Shown in pieces: positions 27,013 to 34,086 of a stretch of DNA of 54,314 nt. Position numbers and translations under genes: made by a program. Source of the stretch: JAVBNN01 sp031551525 (GTDB lineage: Bacteria > Bacillota > Negativicutes > Acidaminococcales > JAISLQ01); the NCBI GenBank assembly GCA_031551525.1, contig JAVBNN010000033.1:1-54314 (forward strand). Direction: 5' to 3'. The first letter of the stretch is position 1. Each line of letters starts with the position of its first letter. A model generated the notes under the pieces. It was not told where the DNA came from. It made no database searches and worked only from the letters and a program-made list of their open reading frames with translations.

Positions 27013-27109
27013 AAAATTTATTTATACGACTTAATGCATTGAAAAATAAATCATTAAATTATGTATACAAAATAATATCTTAAAAATACACACAACCCAC
27101 CTTTTTGTA
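27013..27109. other. AT-rich spacer before the hydrogenase locus
   Basis: This stretch is very AT-rich with no frame of note. It precedes the promoter at 27110. It contains imperfect A/T repeats (TGAAAAAT occurs twice, at 27010 and 27039). Confidence 0.5.
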
Positions 27110-27137
27110 TAGACAAATGTAATTTACATGCTATAAT
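27110..27137 (+). promoter_or_regulatory. Promoter upstream of the hydrogenase-sensor genes
   Basis: TAGACA (27110-27115) and a perfect TATAAT (27132-27137) are separated by 16 nt. Transcription would start near 27144, ahead of two hairpins. Confidence 0.7.
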
Positions 27138-27143
27138 TTATTA

Positions 27144-27227
27144 AAAATCCAACTAAATTGTTGGCTTGAAAGTATTTAAAGCTATCATATCGGAATTAGA
27201 TAGATAGCTTAAATACTGGTTTTTTTA
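27144..27227 (+). ncRNA. Attenuator-like leader or small RNA with terminator
   Basis: From the predicted start the RNA can form a small hairpin (CCAAC/GTTGG, 27149-27164). A long stem follows: AGTATTTAAAGCTATC (27171-27186) with GATAGCTTAAATACT (27203-27217, one bulge), then GGTTTTTTT. The second hairpin is a good intrinsic terminator placed before the first hydrogenase-locus gene. It could be an attenuator that must be read through, or the end of an approximately 80-nt RNA. No known riboswitch class was recognised. Confidence 0.55.
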
Positions 27228-27362
27228 TTGATTACCGATATTCGCCAGCAGGATTTTGTATACTTCTTACCGAAATTTGCAGTCAATGGAGAACGCTTTA
27301 ATAAAATCGTTTGGGGCGTCGGTAAAGGGTACAAAATAGGCTATCGTTTGGAGGGTATGGAA

Positions 27363-27740
27363 TTGCTGAAACTTAGCGAAGTAAAAAAGATACTTGGGGC
27401 GAAGACCATCTGTGGTGAAGAGTTGCTTGACCAGATCGTTGTATATAATGCCTGCGGGGCAGATTTGATGAGCGACGTGCTGGCTTTTACCAAAGAAAAG
27501 ACTCTGCTTTTAACGGGGATGACAAACTTGCAGGTCATACGTACGGTAGAGATCAGCGATTTGAGCGGAGTGGTATTTGTGCGGGGCAAAATGCCGAGGC
27601 CGGAAGTAGTTGAGGCTGCGGTGGAACAAAACATTCCGATACTGGCGACAGATTGCACCATGTATGAAGCTTGCGGACTATTATATAAAGAAAACCTGCC
27701 TGGTTGTTCTCGTAAAGAAGGAGCCGTACTGAATGCCTGA
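27363..27740 (+). CDS. DRTGG-domain protein (hydrogenase locus)
   Basis: A protein of about 125 aa resembling the stand-alone DRTGG fold, with the conserved middle block VFVRGKMPRPEVVEAAVEQNIPILATD and a C-terminal MYEACGLLYKENL. DRTGG proteins of this type accompany [FeFe]-hydrogenase clusters in Firmicutes. Their biochemical role is not known, although the fold is related to regulatory ligand-binding domains. GGAGGG (27350-27355) sits 2 nt before ATG 27357 but 7 nt before TTG 27363, so I prefer the TTG. It overlaps the following HATPase gene by 8 nt. A paralogue lies at 29557-29904. Confidence 0.75.
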   Translation: MLKLSEVKKILGAKTICGEELLDQIVVYNACGADLMSDVLAFTKEKTLLLTGMTNLQVIRTVEISDLSGVVFVRGKMPRPEVVEAAVEQNIPILATDCTMYEACGLLYKENLPGCSRKEGAVLNA

Positions 27741-28161
27741 ACTACACATGAATATCAGCTACGAGCTTATTGCCGGCGATTTTGACCGCGCCGGCGAGGC
27801 CTCGAGCAAAATTAAAAAAACATTGCAGCAGATAGGCGTGGCCGCCGCCACTATCCGGCGTATAGCTATCGGTACCTATGAAGCGGAGATGAATGTGATA
27901 ATCCATTCACACGGCGGGACTGCGACTGCTGAAATATTTCCGGCTTACACTATCATTACGATAGCGGACAATGGTCCGGGTATACCTGATATTGGCCTCG
28001 CCGAGCAGGCCGGGTATTCCACTGCTCCTGATTATGTGCGCGATCTGGGTTTCGGCGCCGGTATGGGGCTTCCCAATATGAAACATTGTTCGGATGATTT
28101 TTCCATACAGTCCCAGATGGGTATAGGAACAAAGATAGTAATGCGTTTTAACCACGGGTGA
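27733..28161 (+). CDS. HATPase-domain anti-sigma-factor-like kinase
   Basis: A 142-aa single-domain GHKL ATPase like RsbW/SpoIIAB. The N box is YEAEMNVIIHSHGG, the G1 box is DNGPGIPD, and the G2 region is GFGAGMGLPNMK. There is no phospho-acceptor His domain or membrane segment. Proteins of this group act as serine kinases or anti-sigma factors, or as the catalytic half of a sensor. Here it lies between a DRTGG gene (8-nt overlap) and the HydS-like hydrogenase, which suggests it transmits the state of the hydrogenase sensor. That link is inference. Confidence 0.82.
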   Translation: MPELHMNISYELIAGDFDRAGEASSKIKKTLQQIGVAAATIRRIAIGTYEAEMNVIIHSHGGTATAEIFPAYTIITIADNGPGIPDIGLAEQAGYSTAPDYVRDLGFGAGMGLPNMKHCSDDFSIQSQMGIGTKIVMRFNHG

Positions 28162-28192
28162 TGCGCCAGTTGAAAATGTGTGGTGATTGAGC

Positions 28193-29548
28193 TTGCAAAA
28201 TAACTATTTTCATTCGGTAAAATTAAATAAAGATAGCTGCAAGGGCTGTGTCACCTGTATAAAATTCTGTCCGACGCAGGCTATAAGGATACGGGACGGA
28301 AAGGCAGTCATCCTGGAGTCGCGCTGCATAGATTGCGGCGAGTGTATCAGGCGTTGCCCCAACCATGCTAAAAGCGCCCAGACAGACAATTTGGCGGATA
28401 TCAAAAAATTTAAATTTAATGTGGCCTTGCCTGCTCCTGCCTTATATGCCCAATTCCCGCCGGATTTGCCGCTGGAGAAGATTTTTGCCGCTCTCTTGAA
28501 GCTTGGTTTCAATGGGGTGTATGAAGTCGCGCTGGCGGCTGAATATGTTACAATGGAAATAGAAAATTATATAAAAAATACTCCCAACCTTCCAAAACCA
28601 ATGATCTCATCAGCCTGCCCGGCGGTCATACGGCTGGTGCAGGTACAGTTTCCTTCACTTATAGACAATATAATTCCTATTTTGCCGCCTATCGAAGTGG
28701 CTGCAACTGAGGCGCGCAAGCAATTTGCGGCCAAGACGGGACTTGACCCAGAGGAGATAGGTATATGGTTCATCACACCCTGCCCGGCTAAGGTGACCAA
28801 TGTGCGCCAGCCGGTCGATGTAGTGTCGACGGATTTGAACGGGGCGATTGGCATAACCGAAGTGTATGGCGATTTGAAAAAATTGCTCGGAAATATATCG
28901 CCGGAAGAAATTGAAACGGCCAAAGCCAGTTCTTACGGAGTAGGCTGGGGGTATGCGGGCGGCGAGATCCGCGCGACCGGCATAGTGAACTCACTCATAG
29001 TGCACAATGCCAAGGATGTGGTGGATGTTCTCGAACAGGTGGAAATGAACAAGATGGAGGATGTCGATTATATAGAGTGCCTGGCTTGTCCGGGCGGCTG
29101 CATCGGTGGACCGCTGGCGGTGGAAGACCGTTTTGTGGCTGAGAAAAATCTGAAACTCCGGGTACGCCGTATGCGGGACAAAGAACCGCGCGACCGCAAA
29201 GAAACTCTTTTGGCCCAGGGGACTCCCATAACGAGTAACTGGCAGGAACGTCACTTGGAGATAACTCCGCGGCCGAGGATGAAGCTGGATGACGATATAG
29301 TGGTAGCGATGCAAAAACTCGTAAAGATAGAGGAAATAGAGGCTGACCTGCCAGGTCTTGACTGCGGCGCCTGCGGGTCGCCCACCTGCGCCAGTTTGGC
29401 GGAAGATATCGTGCAGGGGTTGGCCAGTGAAACAGACTGCATATTTAAACTGCGCCATATGGTAAATAATTTGGCCGGGGAAATGATGAAAATCTCTACG
29501 AATTTGCCGATAAAGGCAGCGAATGATTCGGATAAAAAAAGGGAGTGA
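28193..29548 (+). CDS. Sensor-like [FeFe]-hydrogenase (HydS-type)
   Basis: Two N-terminal [4Fe-4S] motifs (CKGCVTCIKFCP, CIDCGECIRRCP) precede an H-cluster domain. A C-terminal Fe-S motif (CGACGSPTCASL plus a distal Cys) completes the 451-aa protein. The four H-cluster cysteines appear intact in ISSACPAV, ITPCPAK and LACPGGCIGG. In the first motif the cysteine before the ligand, the proton-relay Cys in catalytic enzymes, is an alanine, and the bulky W is a V. The same Cys-to-Ala change marks putative sensory hydrogenases. No PAS domain is fused, so signalling would need partners such as the adjacent HATPase. The start is uncertain between TTG 28187 and TTG 28193. The latter has better spacing from GGTGA. 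Confidence 0.82.
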   Translation: MQNNYFHSVKLNKDSCKGCVTCIKFCPTQAIRIRDGKAVILESRCIDCGECIRRCPNHAKSAQTDNLADIKKFKFNVALPAPALYAQFPPDLPLEKIFAALLKLGFNGVYEVALAAEYVTMEIENYIKNTPNLPKPMISSACPAVIRLVQVQFPSLIDNIIPILPPIEVAATEARKQFAAKTGLDPEEIGIWFITPCPAKVTNVRQPVDVVSTDLNGAIGITEVYGDLKKLLGNISPEEIETAKASSYGVGWGYAGGEIRATGIVNSLIVHNAKDVVDVLEQVEMNKMEDVDYIECLACPGGCIGGPLAVEDRFVAEKNLKLRVRRMRDKEPRDRKETLLAQGTPITSNWQERHLEITPRPRMKLDDDIVVAMQKLVKIEEIEADLPGLDCGACGSPTCASLAEDIVQGLASETDCIFKLRHMVNNLAGEMMKISTNLPIKAANDSDKKRE

Positions 29549-29556
29549 TATAACTG

Positions 29557-29904
29557 ATGACTACAGCAGAAGTTATTGAAAAACTGGGGTTGGAAGTAAA
29601 GTCTGCCGTCGAATCGCTAGACGGGGCTATAGAAGGGTGTTATGTTTCCGATCTTTTGAGCAATGTCATGGGACAGACCGGGGAAGGCGTGCTGTGGGTG
29701 ACCATGCAGGGTCATCCCAATATAGTGGCCATCGCTTCACTTTTGGCTCTCTCGGGCATAGTGGTTGCGGGCGGTGCCGCTATTGAGCAGGAAACTATCA
29801 ATAAAGCGGCGGAAAATGATGTGCTTATACTGGCCACGGAAAAGTCGTCATTTGAAGTAGCCGGGCTGCTTTATCAAATGGGCCTGAGAAACGCCGTGAA
29901 GTAA
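29557..29904 (+). CDS. Second DRTGG-domain protein
   Basis: A 115-aa stand-alone DRTGG-like protein, paralogous to the one at 27363. It shares the layout of a short N-terminal helix, a GCYVSDLLSNVM-type segment, a VAGGAAIEQETINKAAENDV block and the ending FEVAGLLYQMGL. The function is unknown. It lies between the HydS-like gene and a PHP-domain gene whose ATG overlaps its stop codon, so it clearly belongs to the same transcript. Confidence 0.75.
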   Translation: MTTAEVIEKLGLEVKSAVESLDGAIEGCYVSDLLSNVMGQTGEGVLWVTMQGHPNIVAIASLLALSGIVVAGGAAIEQETINKAAENDVLILATEKSSFEVAGLLYQMGLRNAVK

Positions 29905-30668
29905 TGCAAAGCTGGCTGGCGGACTTTCATATACACTCGCTCCTGTCGCCCTGCGCCGATATCGAGATGACTCCCCATCATATAGTTTGTCGCGCCGCGG
30001 AAAACGGGGTCGGCCTTTTAGCTATAACCGATCATAATGTTTCCGGCAATGTACGGGCTGCCCTCGCAAGCGGCCAGGAGTATGGCGTGACTGTGTGGCC
30101 GGGACTTGAAGTCGAATGCCAAGAAGGTGCCCATATAGTGGTATTGTTTGATGGTATGCGCAAATTGCTGACTTTTCAAGGGGTCGTAGACCAAAATATG
30201 TCCGGTCTTAAAAACAACCCGGAAAAATTTGGTGGGCAGTTCGTCGTTGATGAGAATGACGATTTTGTTTGTGAAGAGGAGCGCCTTTTGTTGGCGCCGG
30301 TGGCTCTGACAGCAAAACAGATAAATAAATTGGCCGGAGAAATCGGAGGGGTTGCTATCGCCGCCCATGTCGACCGGCCATCTTACAGTATATTGACCGC
30401 TCTTGGCTTTATAGGTCCGGACGATGGTTTTGCGGCGGCAGAACTTTCACGCCACGCGCTCAAAGAACTGGGCGAAAAGAAACTTTGCCGTCTGGTAGGC
30501 GGATTGCCTTATTTGACTAATTCTGATGCCCATACGATGGATGAGTTTTTATATGGTCCGAAAAACCGCGTATACATGCATGAGCCGACGATAAAAGAAT
30601 TCAAGCTGGCTTTAGCGGGTAGCGATGGGCGCATGGTAGAAGCGGGACAATTTGCCGAAAAAAAATAA
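29904..30668 (+). CDS. PHP-domain metal-dependent phosphoesterase
   Basis: A 254-aa protein of the PHP superfamily (histidinol-phosphatase-like). The first metal motif is DFHIHSLLSPCAD, followed by ITDHNVSGN, a Glu in PGLEVECQ, AAHVDRPSYS and the last motif SDAH. These ligands suggest an active trinuclear-metal phosphoesterase, perhaps on a nucleotide or small phosphorylated signal. Its start overlaps the stop of the preceding DRTGG gene (TAATG). PHP genes are recurrent neighbours of hydrogenase clusters of this type, but no substrate can be read from the sequence. Confidence 0.82.
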   Translation: MQSWLADFHIHSLLSPCADIEMTPHHIVCRAAENGVGLLAITDHNVSGNVRAALASGQEYGVTVWPGLEVECQEGAHIVVLFDGMRKLLTFQGVVDQNMSGLKNNPEKFGGQFVVDENDDFVCEEERLLLAPVALTAKQINKLAGEIGGVAIAAHVDRPSYSILTALGFIGPDDGFAAAELSRHALKELGEKKLCRLVGGLPYLTNSDAHTMDEFLYGPKNRVYMHEPTIKEFKLALAGSDGRMVEAGQFAEKK

Positions 30669-30677
30669 CGGACTTTT

Positions 30678-30805
30678 AGCTTTGTATATTTTAAAAGCTG
30701 CCAAAAAACTTCCGATGCTGGCCGTGTAAAGCCGGAAGATGGCACACCGGCGGAACTCGGTGCGGGTAGAAGGGTGTTTTATCAGCAGCTTTATTATTAA
30801 GGAGG
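30678..30805 (+). ncRNA. Unidentified structured leader of the hydABC-type genes
   Basis: The 147-nt spacer can fold into a closed multi-helix element. P1 is AAAGCTGC (30694-30701) with GCAGCTTT (30785-30792), 8 bp. P2 is CTTCCG (30709-30714) with CGGAAG (30733-30738). P3 is CACCG (30745-30749) with CGGTG (30758-30762). An alternative helix AGCTTT/AAAGCT (30678-30699) would compete with P1. The SD AAGGAGG (30799-30805) follows directly. The layout resembles a three-way-junction aptamer, but it matches no riboswitch I know. Confidence 0.45.
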
Positions 30806-30815
30806 TTTTTAATCT

Positions 30816-31304
30816 ATGGTTCAGGGAACATGTTGCTGCGGGGAAGAAAAGAAAAAACTCAAGGAACTTGATGCCGTATTGGATAGGTACAAGGGGCAAA
30901 AAGGCGCCTTGATACCCATATTGCAGGCAGCGCAAAACGTTTATGGCTATTTGTCCAAGGAAGTAATTAAAAACATAGCGGAGAGGACGGGTATCCCTAC
31001 CAGCAAGGTATATGGTGTGGTAACTTTTTATTCACAGTTCCACCTTAACCCTCGCGGGCGCAATATCATCAGGGTATGCCAGGGCACGGCCTGTCACGTA
31101 CGAGGTGGCAAGGCCATACTGAAAAAAATCGAAGACAGACTGGCCGTAAAAGCTGGAGAAACCACCGAAGACCTTCGGTTCACTCTGGAAACTGTGGCCT
31201 GTATAGGCGCTTGCGGACTGGCTCCTGTTTTAATGATAAACGACGATACCCACGGACGGCTGACGCCTGAGGCCGTGCTGGATATTTTAGCTAAGTACGA
31301 GTGA
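30816..31304 (+). CDS. NuoE-like [2Fe-2S] hydrogenase subunit
   Basis: A 162-aa thioredoxin-fold subunit of trimeric, probably electron-bifurcating [FeFe]-hydrogenases. The four cluster ligands are in CQGTAC and CIGACG. The helical N-terminus (LIPILQAAQNVYGYL, KVYGVVTFYSQF) is typical of NuoE/HoxE. An extra cysteine cluster CCCG lies at residues 6-9. The subunit would pass electrons between the NADH/FMN subunit HydB and the other Fe-S centres. AAGGAGG precedes the ATG. It opens the second half of the hydrogenase locus. Confidence 0.9.
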   Translation: MVQGTCCCGEEKKKLKELDAVLDRYKGQKGALIPILQAAQNVYGYLSKEVIKNIAERTGIPTSKVYGVVTFYSQFHLNPRGRNIIRVCQGTACHVRGGKAILKKIEDRLAVKAGETTEDLRFTLETVACIGACGLAPVLMINDDTHGRLTPEAVLDILAKYE

Positions 31305-31308
31305 CGTC

Positions 31309-31851
31309 ATGCGCGATCTTTCATTGCATATTTTGGATCTTGTGCAAAATTCTGTGGAAGCCGGGGCCAAACACGTTACTCTGACAATAAACGAAGACCT
31401 GGCGGACGATTGGCTGGATATAGAGGTAAAAGACGATGGGCGGGGTATGTCTGAAAAAATGCTCTTGAAGGTAAAAAGCCCGTTCACGACCAGCAGGACG
31501 ACGCGTAAAGTGGGTCTTGGGTTGCCGCTTATAGATATGTCTACACACAATTCCGGCGGCAGCCTTACGATAGACTCCCGACCGGGAAATGGGACAAAGG
31601 TATTTGCCCGCTATAAATACAGTCATATAGACAGGCCGCCACTTGGCGATATAGCAACTACCGTCAAAATTATCGTGGTCAGTTACCAGCAAATACTATT
31701 TCATTACGAACACCAAAAAAATGGGGGCACATTTGTTTTAGATACCGCTCAAATGCGGGATATCCTGGGGGAAGACGCCGATTTCAGTGAAAGCGCGGTC
31801 TGCGACTGGCTGGACGGTTACCTCAAGGAGGGTTTGGCGGAACTAGATTAA
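31309..31851 (+). CDS. HATPase-domain protein within the hydrogenase operon
   Basis: A 180-aa GHKL ATPase. The N box LHILDLVQNSVEAGA, G1 box DDGRGM and G2 box GLGLPLIDM are complete. The C-terminal 60 residues are extra and unassigned. It starts 4 nt after the NuoE-like gene, so the two are probably translated together. A second GHKL protein in the hydrogenase locus (see 27733) suggests kinase or ATP-dependent control of the hydrogenase, or of its transcription. No His-kinase dimerisation domain is present. Confidence 0.8.
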   Translation: MRDLSLHILDLVQNSVEAGAKHVTLTINEDLADDWLDIEVKDDGRGMSEKMLLKVKSPFTTSRTTRKVGLGLPLIDMSTHNSGGSLTIDSRPGNGTKVFARYKYSHIDRPPLGDIATTVKIIVVSYQQILFHYEHQKNGGTFVLDTAQMRDILGEDADFSESAVCDWLDGYLKEGLAELD

Positions 31852-31868
31852 GAACGGGGGATAATAGC

Positions 31869-32231
31869 ATGAAATCATTGGAAGATTTGAAAAAACTCAA
31901 GGAAAAGCTGCAGTCGGATACAAAACTGCGCGACGCTGACGGTATAAAAGTGATAGTGGGCATGGGAACCTGCGGTATAGCGGCCGGGGCGAGGGAAGTG
32001 ATGGCCGCTTTAATGGACGAAACTAAAAAAAGAAGCCTTGTCGGAGTATCGTTCCAGCAGACCGGCTGTATCGGCAGGTGTGAAAAAGAGGTGCTGGTGG
32101 ACGTTGTGCGACCGGGCGAGGCGCGCATAACTTATGGCAACGTCAAACCAGCCGACGCGGCGAGGATAGTAGCAGAACATGTGGTAAACGGCCGTATAGT
32201 GGAGAATTTGGTAGTGGCCAAACTGGCTTGA
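31869..32231 (+). CDS. Thioredoxin-like [2Fe-2S] ferredoxin
   Basis: A 120-aa protein with cysteines in VGMGTCG and QQTGCIGRC plus the downstream RPGEARITYGNV block. This is the single-domain thioredoxin-fold ferredoxin that accompanies HydABC hydrogenases. The pattern has three obvious cysteines (GTCG, GCIGRC). A fourth ligand at the usual position four residues after the first is not seen (GTCGIAAGA), so cluster binding may be altered. It lies between the HATPase gene and hydB. Confidence 0.75.
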   Translation: MKSLEDLKKLKEKLQSDTKLRDADGIKVIVGMGTCGIAAGAREVMAALMDETKKRSLVGVSFQQTGCIGRCEKEVLVDVVRPGEARITYGNVKPADAARIVAEHVVNGRIVENLVVAKLA

Positions 32232-32270
32232 CGATACAGCAGGTTATTTAGCGTTTATGGAGGGAATAAA

Positions 32271-34061
32271 ATGCAACATATAAGGGCACACGTACTGGTC
32301 TGTGGGGGTACCGGCTGCGTATCCTCCGGATCAAAAAAAGTCCAGGAAAAATTTGTGGCGGATATAGCCGCCAAAGGCCTGGCTGATGAAGTAAAAGTAG
32401 TGGAAACCGGCTGCCATGGTTTTTGTGAAATGGGGCCTCTCGTTATAGTTTATCCCGAAGGCACTTTCTACGTTCGGGTCGGAGTAGAAGATGTGCCGGA
32501 AATAGTGGAAAATCACCTCTATAAAGGCCGTATAGTCGAGCGGCTACTTTATAAGGAGCCGCTGTCTCAAGAAAGCGTGCCCAATTACAGTGAAATAAAT
32601 TTTTACCGCAAACAGCATCGTCTGGTCTTGAAAAACTGCGGGCATATCAACCCCGACAGTATAGAGGAATACATAGCCGCCGACGGTTACGCTGCGCTCG
32701 GTAAGGCGCTTACCCAGATGACGCCCCAAGACGTCGTTGAAGAAATGAAAAAGTCCGGCCTCCGGGGACGCGGTGGCGGAGGATTTCCCACCGGGATGAA
32801 ATGGCAGTTTGCCAGCGGCTCGCCCGGGCCGAAGAAATATGTGGTCTGTAATGCCGATGAAGGTGATCCGGGCGCTTTTATGGATAGAAGTGTGCTTGAA
32901 GGCGACCCGCACCGCATCATTGAAGGTATGGCCATTTGTGGCTATGCGATCGGCGCCGATGAAGGTTATGTCTATGTACGCGCCGAATATCCTTTGGCGA
33001 TAAAACGCCTGCGGGCTGCGATCGAGCAGGCCGAACAAATGGCACTCTTGGGCGATAATATATTCAACAGTGGTTTTAGTTTTAAGTTGCACATAAAAGA
33101 GGGCGCCGGCGCGTTTGTCTGCGGTGAGGAAACGGCGCTATTGGCTTCCATAGAGGGAGAACGCGGCATGCCGCGTTCGAGGCCGCCATTTCCGGCAGTT
33201 TCAGGACTGTGGGGCAAACCGACCAACATAAACAATGTCGAGACTTTCGCCAATGTTGCCAACATCATAAACGGGGGAGCCGACGAATATATAAAGATTG
33301 GCACGGAAAAATCCCGGGGTACTAAAGTATTCGCCCTGACGGGTAAGATCAATAATACTGGTCTTGCCGAAGTGCCGATGGGCATCACCATGCGAGAGAT
33401 CATTTACGATATCGGCGGCGGCATAGTGGGCGGTAAAAAATTCAAAGCCGTGCAGATCGGCGGCCCCTCGGGCGGCTGCCTGCCGGAAGAGTTGCTCGAC
33501 TTGTCCGTGGACTACGATTCGTTGATCGCAGCCGGCGCCATGATGGGCTCCGGTGGCCTTGTCGTCATGGATGAAACCACCTGCATGGTGGATGTAGCCA
33601 AGTTTTTCCTCAACTTCACCCAGTCGGAGTCCTGCGGCAAATGCACACCCTGCCGCGAAGGCACCAAACGGATGCTGGAGATACTCACCCGCATCACTGA
33701 GGGCCAGGGGAAAGAAAGCGATATCGAGCTTCTTGAGTATCTCGCCTATAACATAAAACAAACCGCTCTGTGCGGACTGGGGCAGACAGCGCCTAACCCT
33801 GTCTTGAGCACGCTCAAATATTTCCGGCATGAATACGAAGCGCACATCAACGAGCAGCGCTGCCCGGCCGGGGCTTGTACCGCACTGGCGTCCTATACGA
33901 TCACGGACGCCTGCAAAGGTTGTGGCTTGTGCAAGAAAAACTGCCCGGTCGATGCGATCACCGGTGAGCCGAAAAAACTGCACATCATCAACCCGGAAAT
34001 TTGCATAAGATGCGGCGCCTGCATGCCTAAATGCCCGTTCAAAGCGATAAAGACAGGCTGA
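32271..34061 (+). CDS. hydB: [FeFe]-hydrogenase HydB subunit (NuoF-like)
   Basis: The 596-aa NADH/FMN subunit. An N-terminal thioredoxin-fold [2Fe-2S] domain (CGGTGC, TGCHGFCEMG) is followed by the FMN/NADH-binding core (LRGRGGGGFPTGMKW). The [4Fe-4S] site is SCGKCTPCREG. Two C-terminal ferredoxin motifs follow (CKGCGLCKKNCP, CIRCGACMPKCP). This domain order is characteristic of the trimeric, NAD- and ferredoxin-dependent (bifurcating) hydrogenases. hydA follows 25 nt downstream. Confidence 0.94.
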   Translation: MQHIRAHVLVCGGTGCVSSGSKKVQEKFVADIAAKGLADEVKVVETGCHGFCEMGPLVIVYPEGTFYVRVGVEDVPEIVENHLYKGRIVERLLYKEPLSQESVPNYSEINFYRKQHRLVLKNCGHINPDSIEEYIAADGYAALGKALTQMTPQDVVEEMKKSGLRGRGGGGFPTGMKWQFASGSPGPKKYVVCNADEGDPGAFMDRSVLEGDPHRIIEGMAICGYAIGADEGYVYVRAEYPLAIKRLRAAIEQAEQMALLGDNIFNSGFSFKLHIKEGAGAFVCGEETALLASIEGERGMPRSRPPFPAVSGLWGKPTNINNVETFANVANIINGGADEYIKIGTEKSRGTKVFALTGKINNTGLAEVPMGITMREIIYDIGGGIVGGKKFKAVQIGGPSGGCLPEELLDLSVDYDSLIAAGAMMGSGGLVVMDETTCMVDVAKFFLNFTQSESCGKCTPCREGTKRMLEILTRITEGQGKESDIELLEYLAYNIKQTALCGLGQTAPNPVLSTLKYFRHEYEAHINEQRCPAGACTALASYTITDACKGCGLCKKNCPVDAITGEPKKLHIINPEICIRCGACMPKCPFKAIKTG

Positions 34062-34086
34062 TTTTGAAAAAGGAGCGTTAAAATAT

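Noticed and set aside
30700..30770. Cobalamin or c-di-GMP riboswitch before the hydrogenase genes
   Set aside because: Short resemblances such as AAAGCCGGAAGA occur, but the conserved core boxes of either class are absent.
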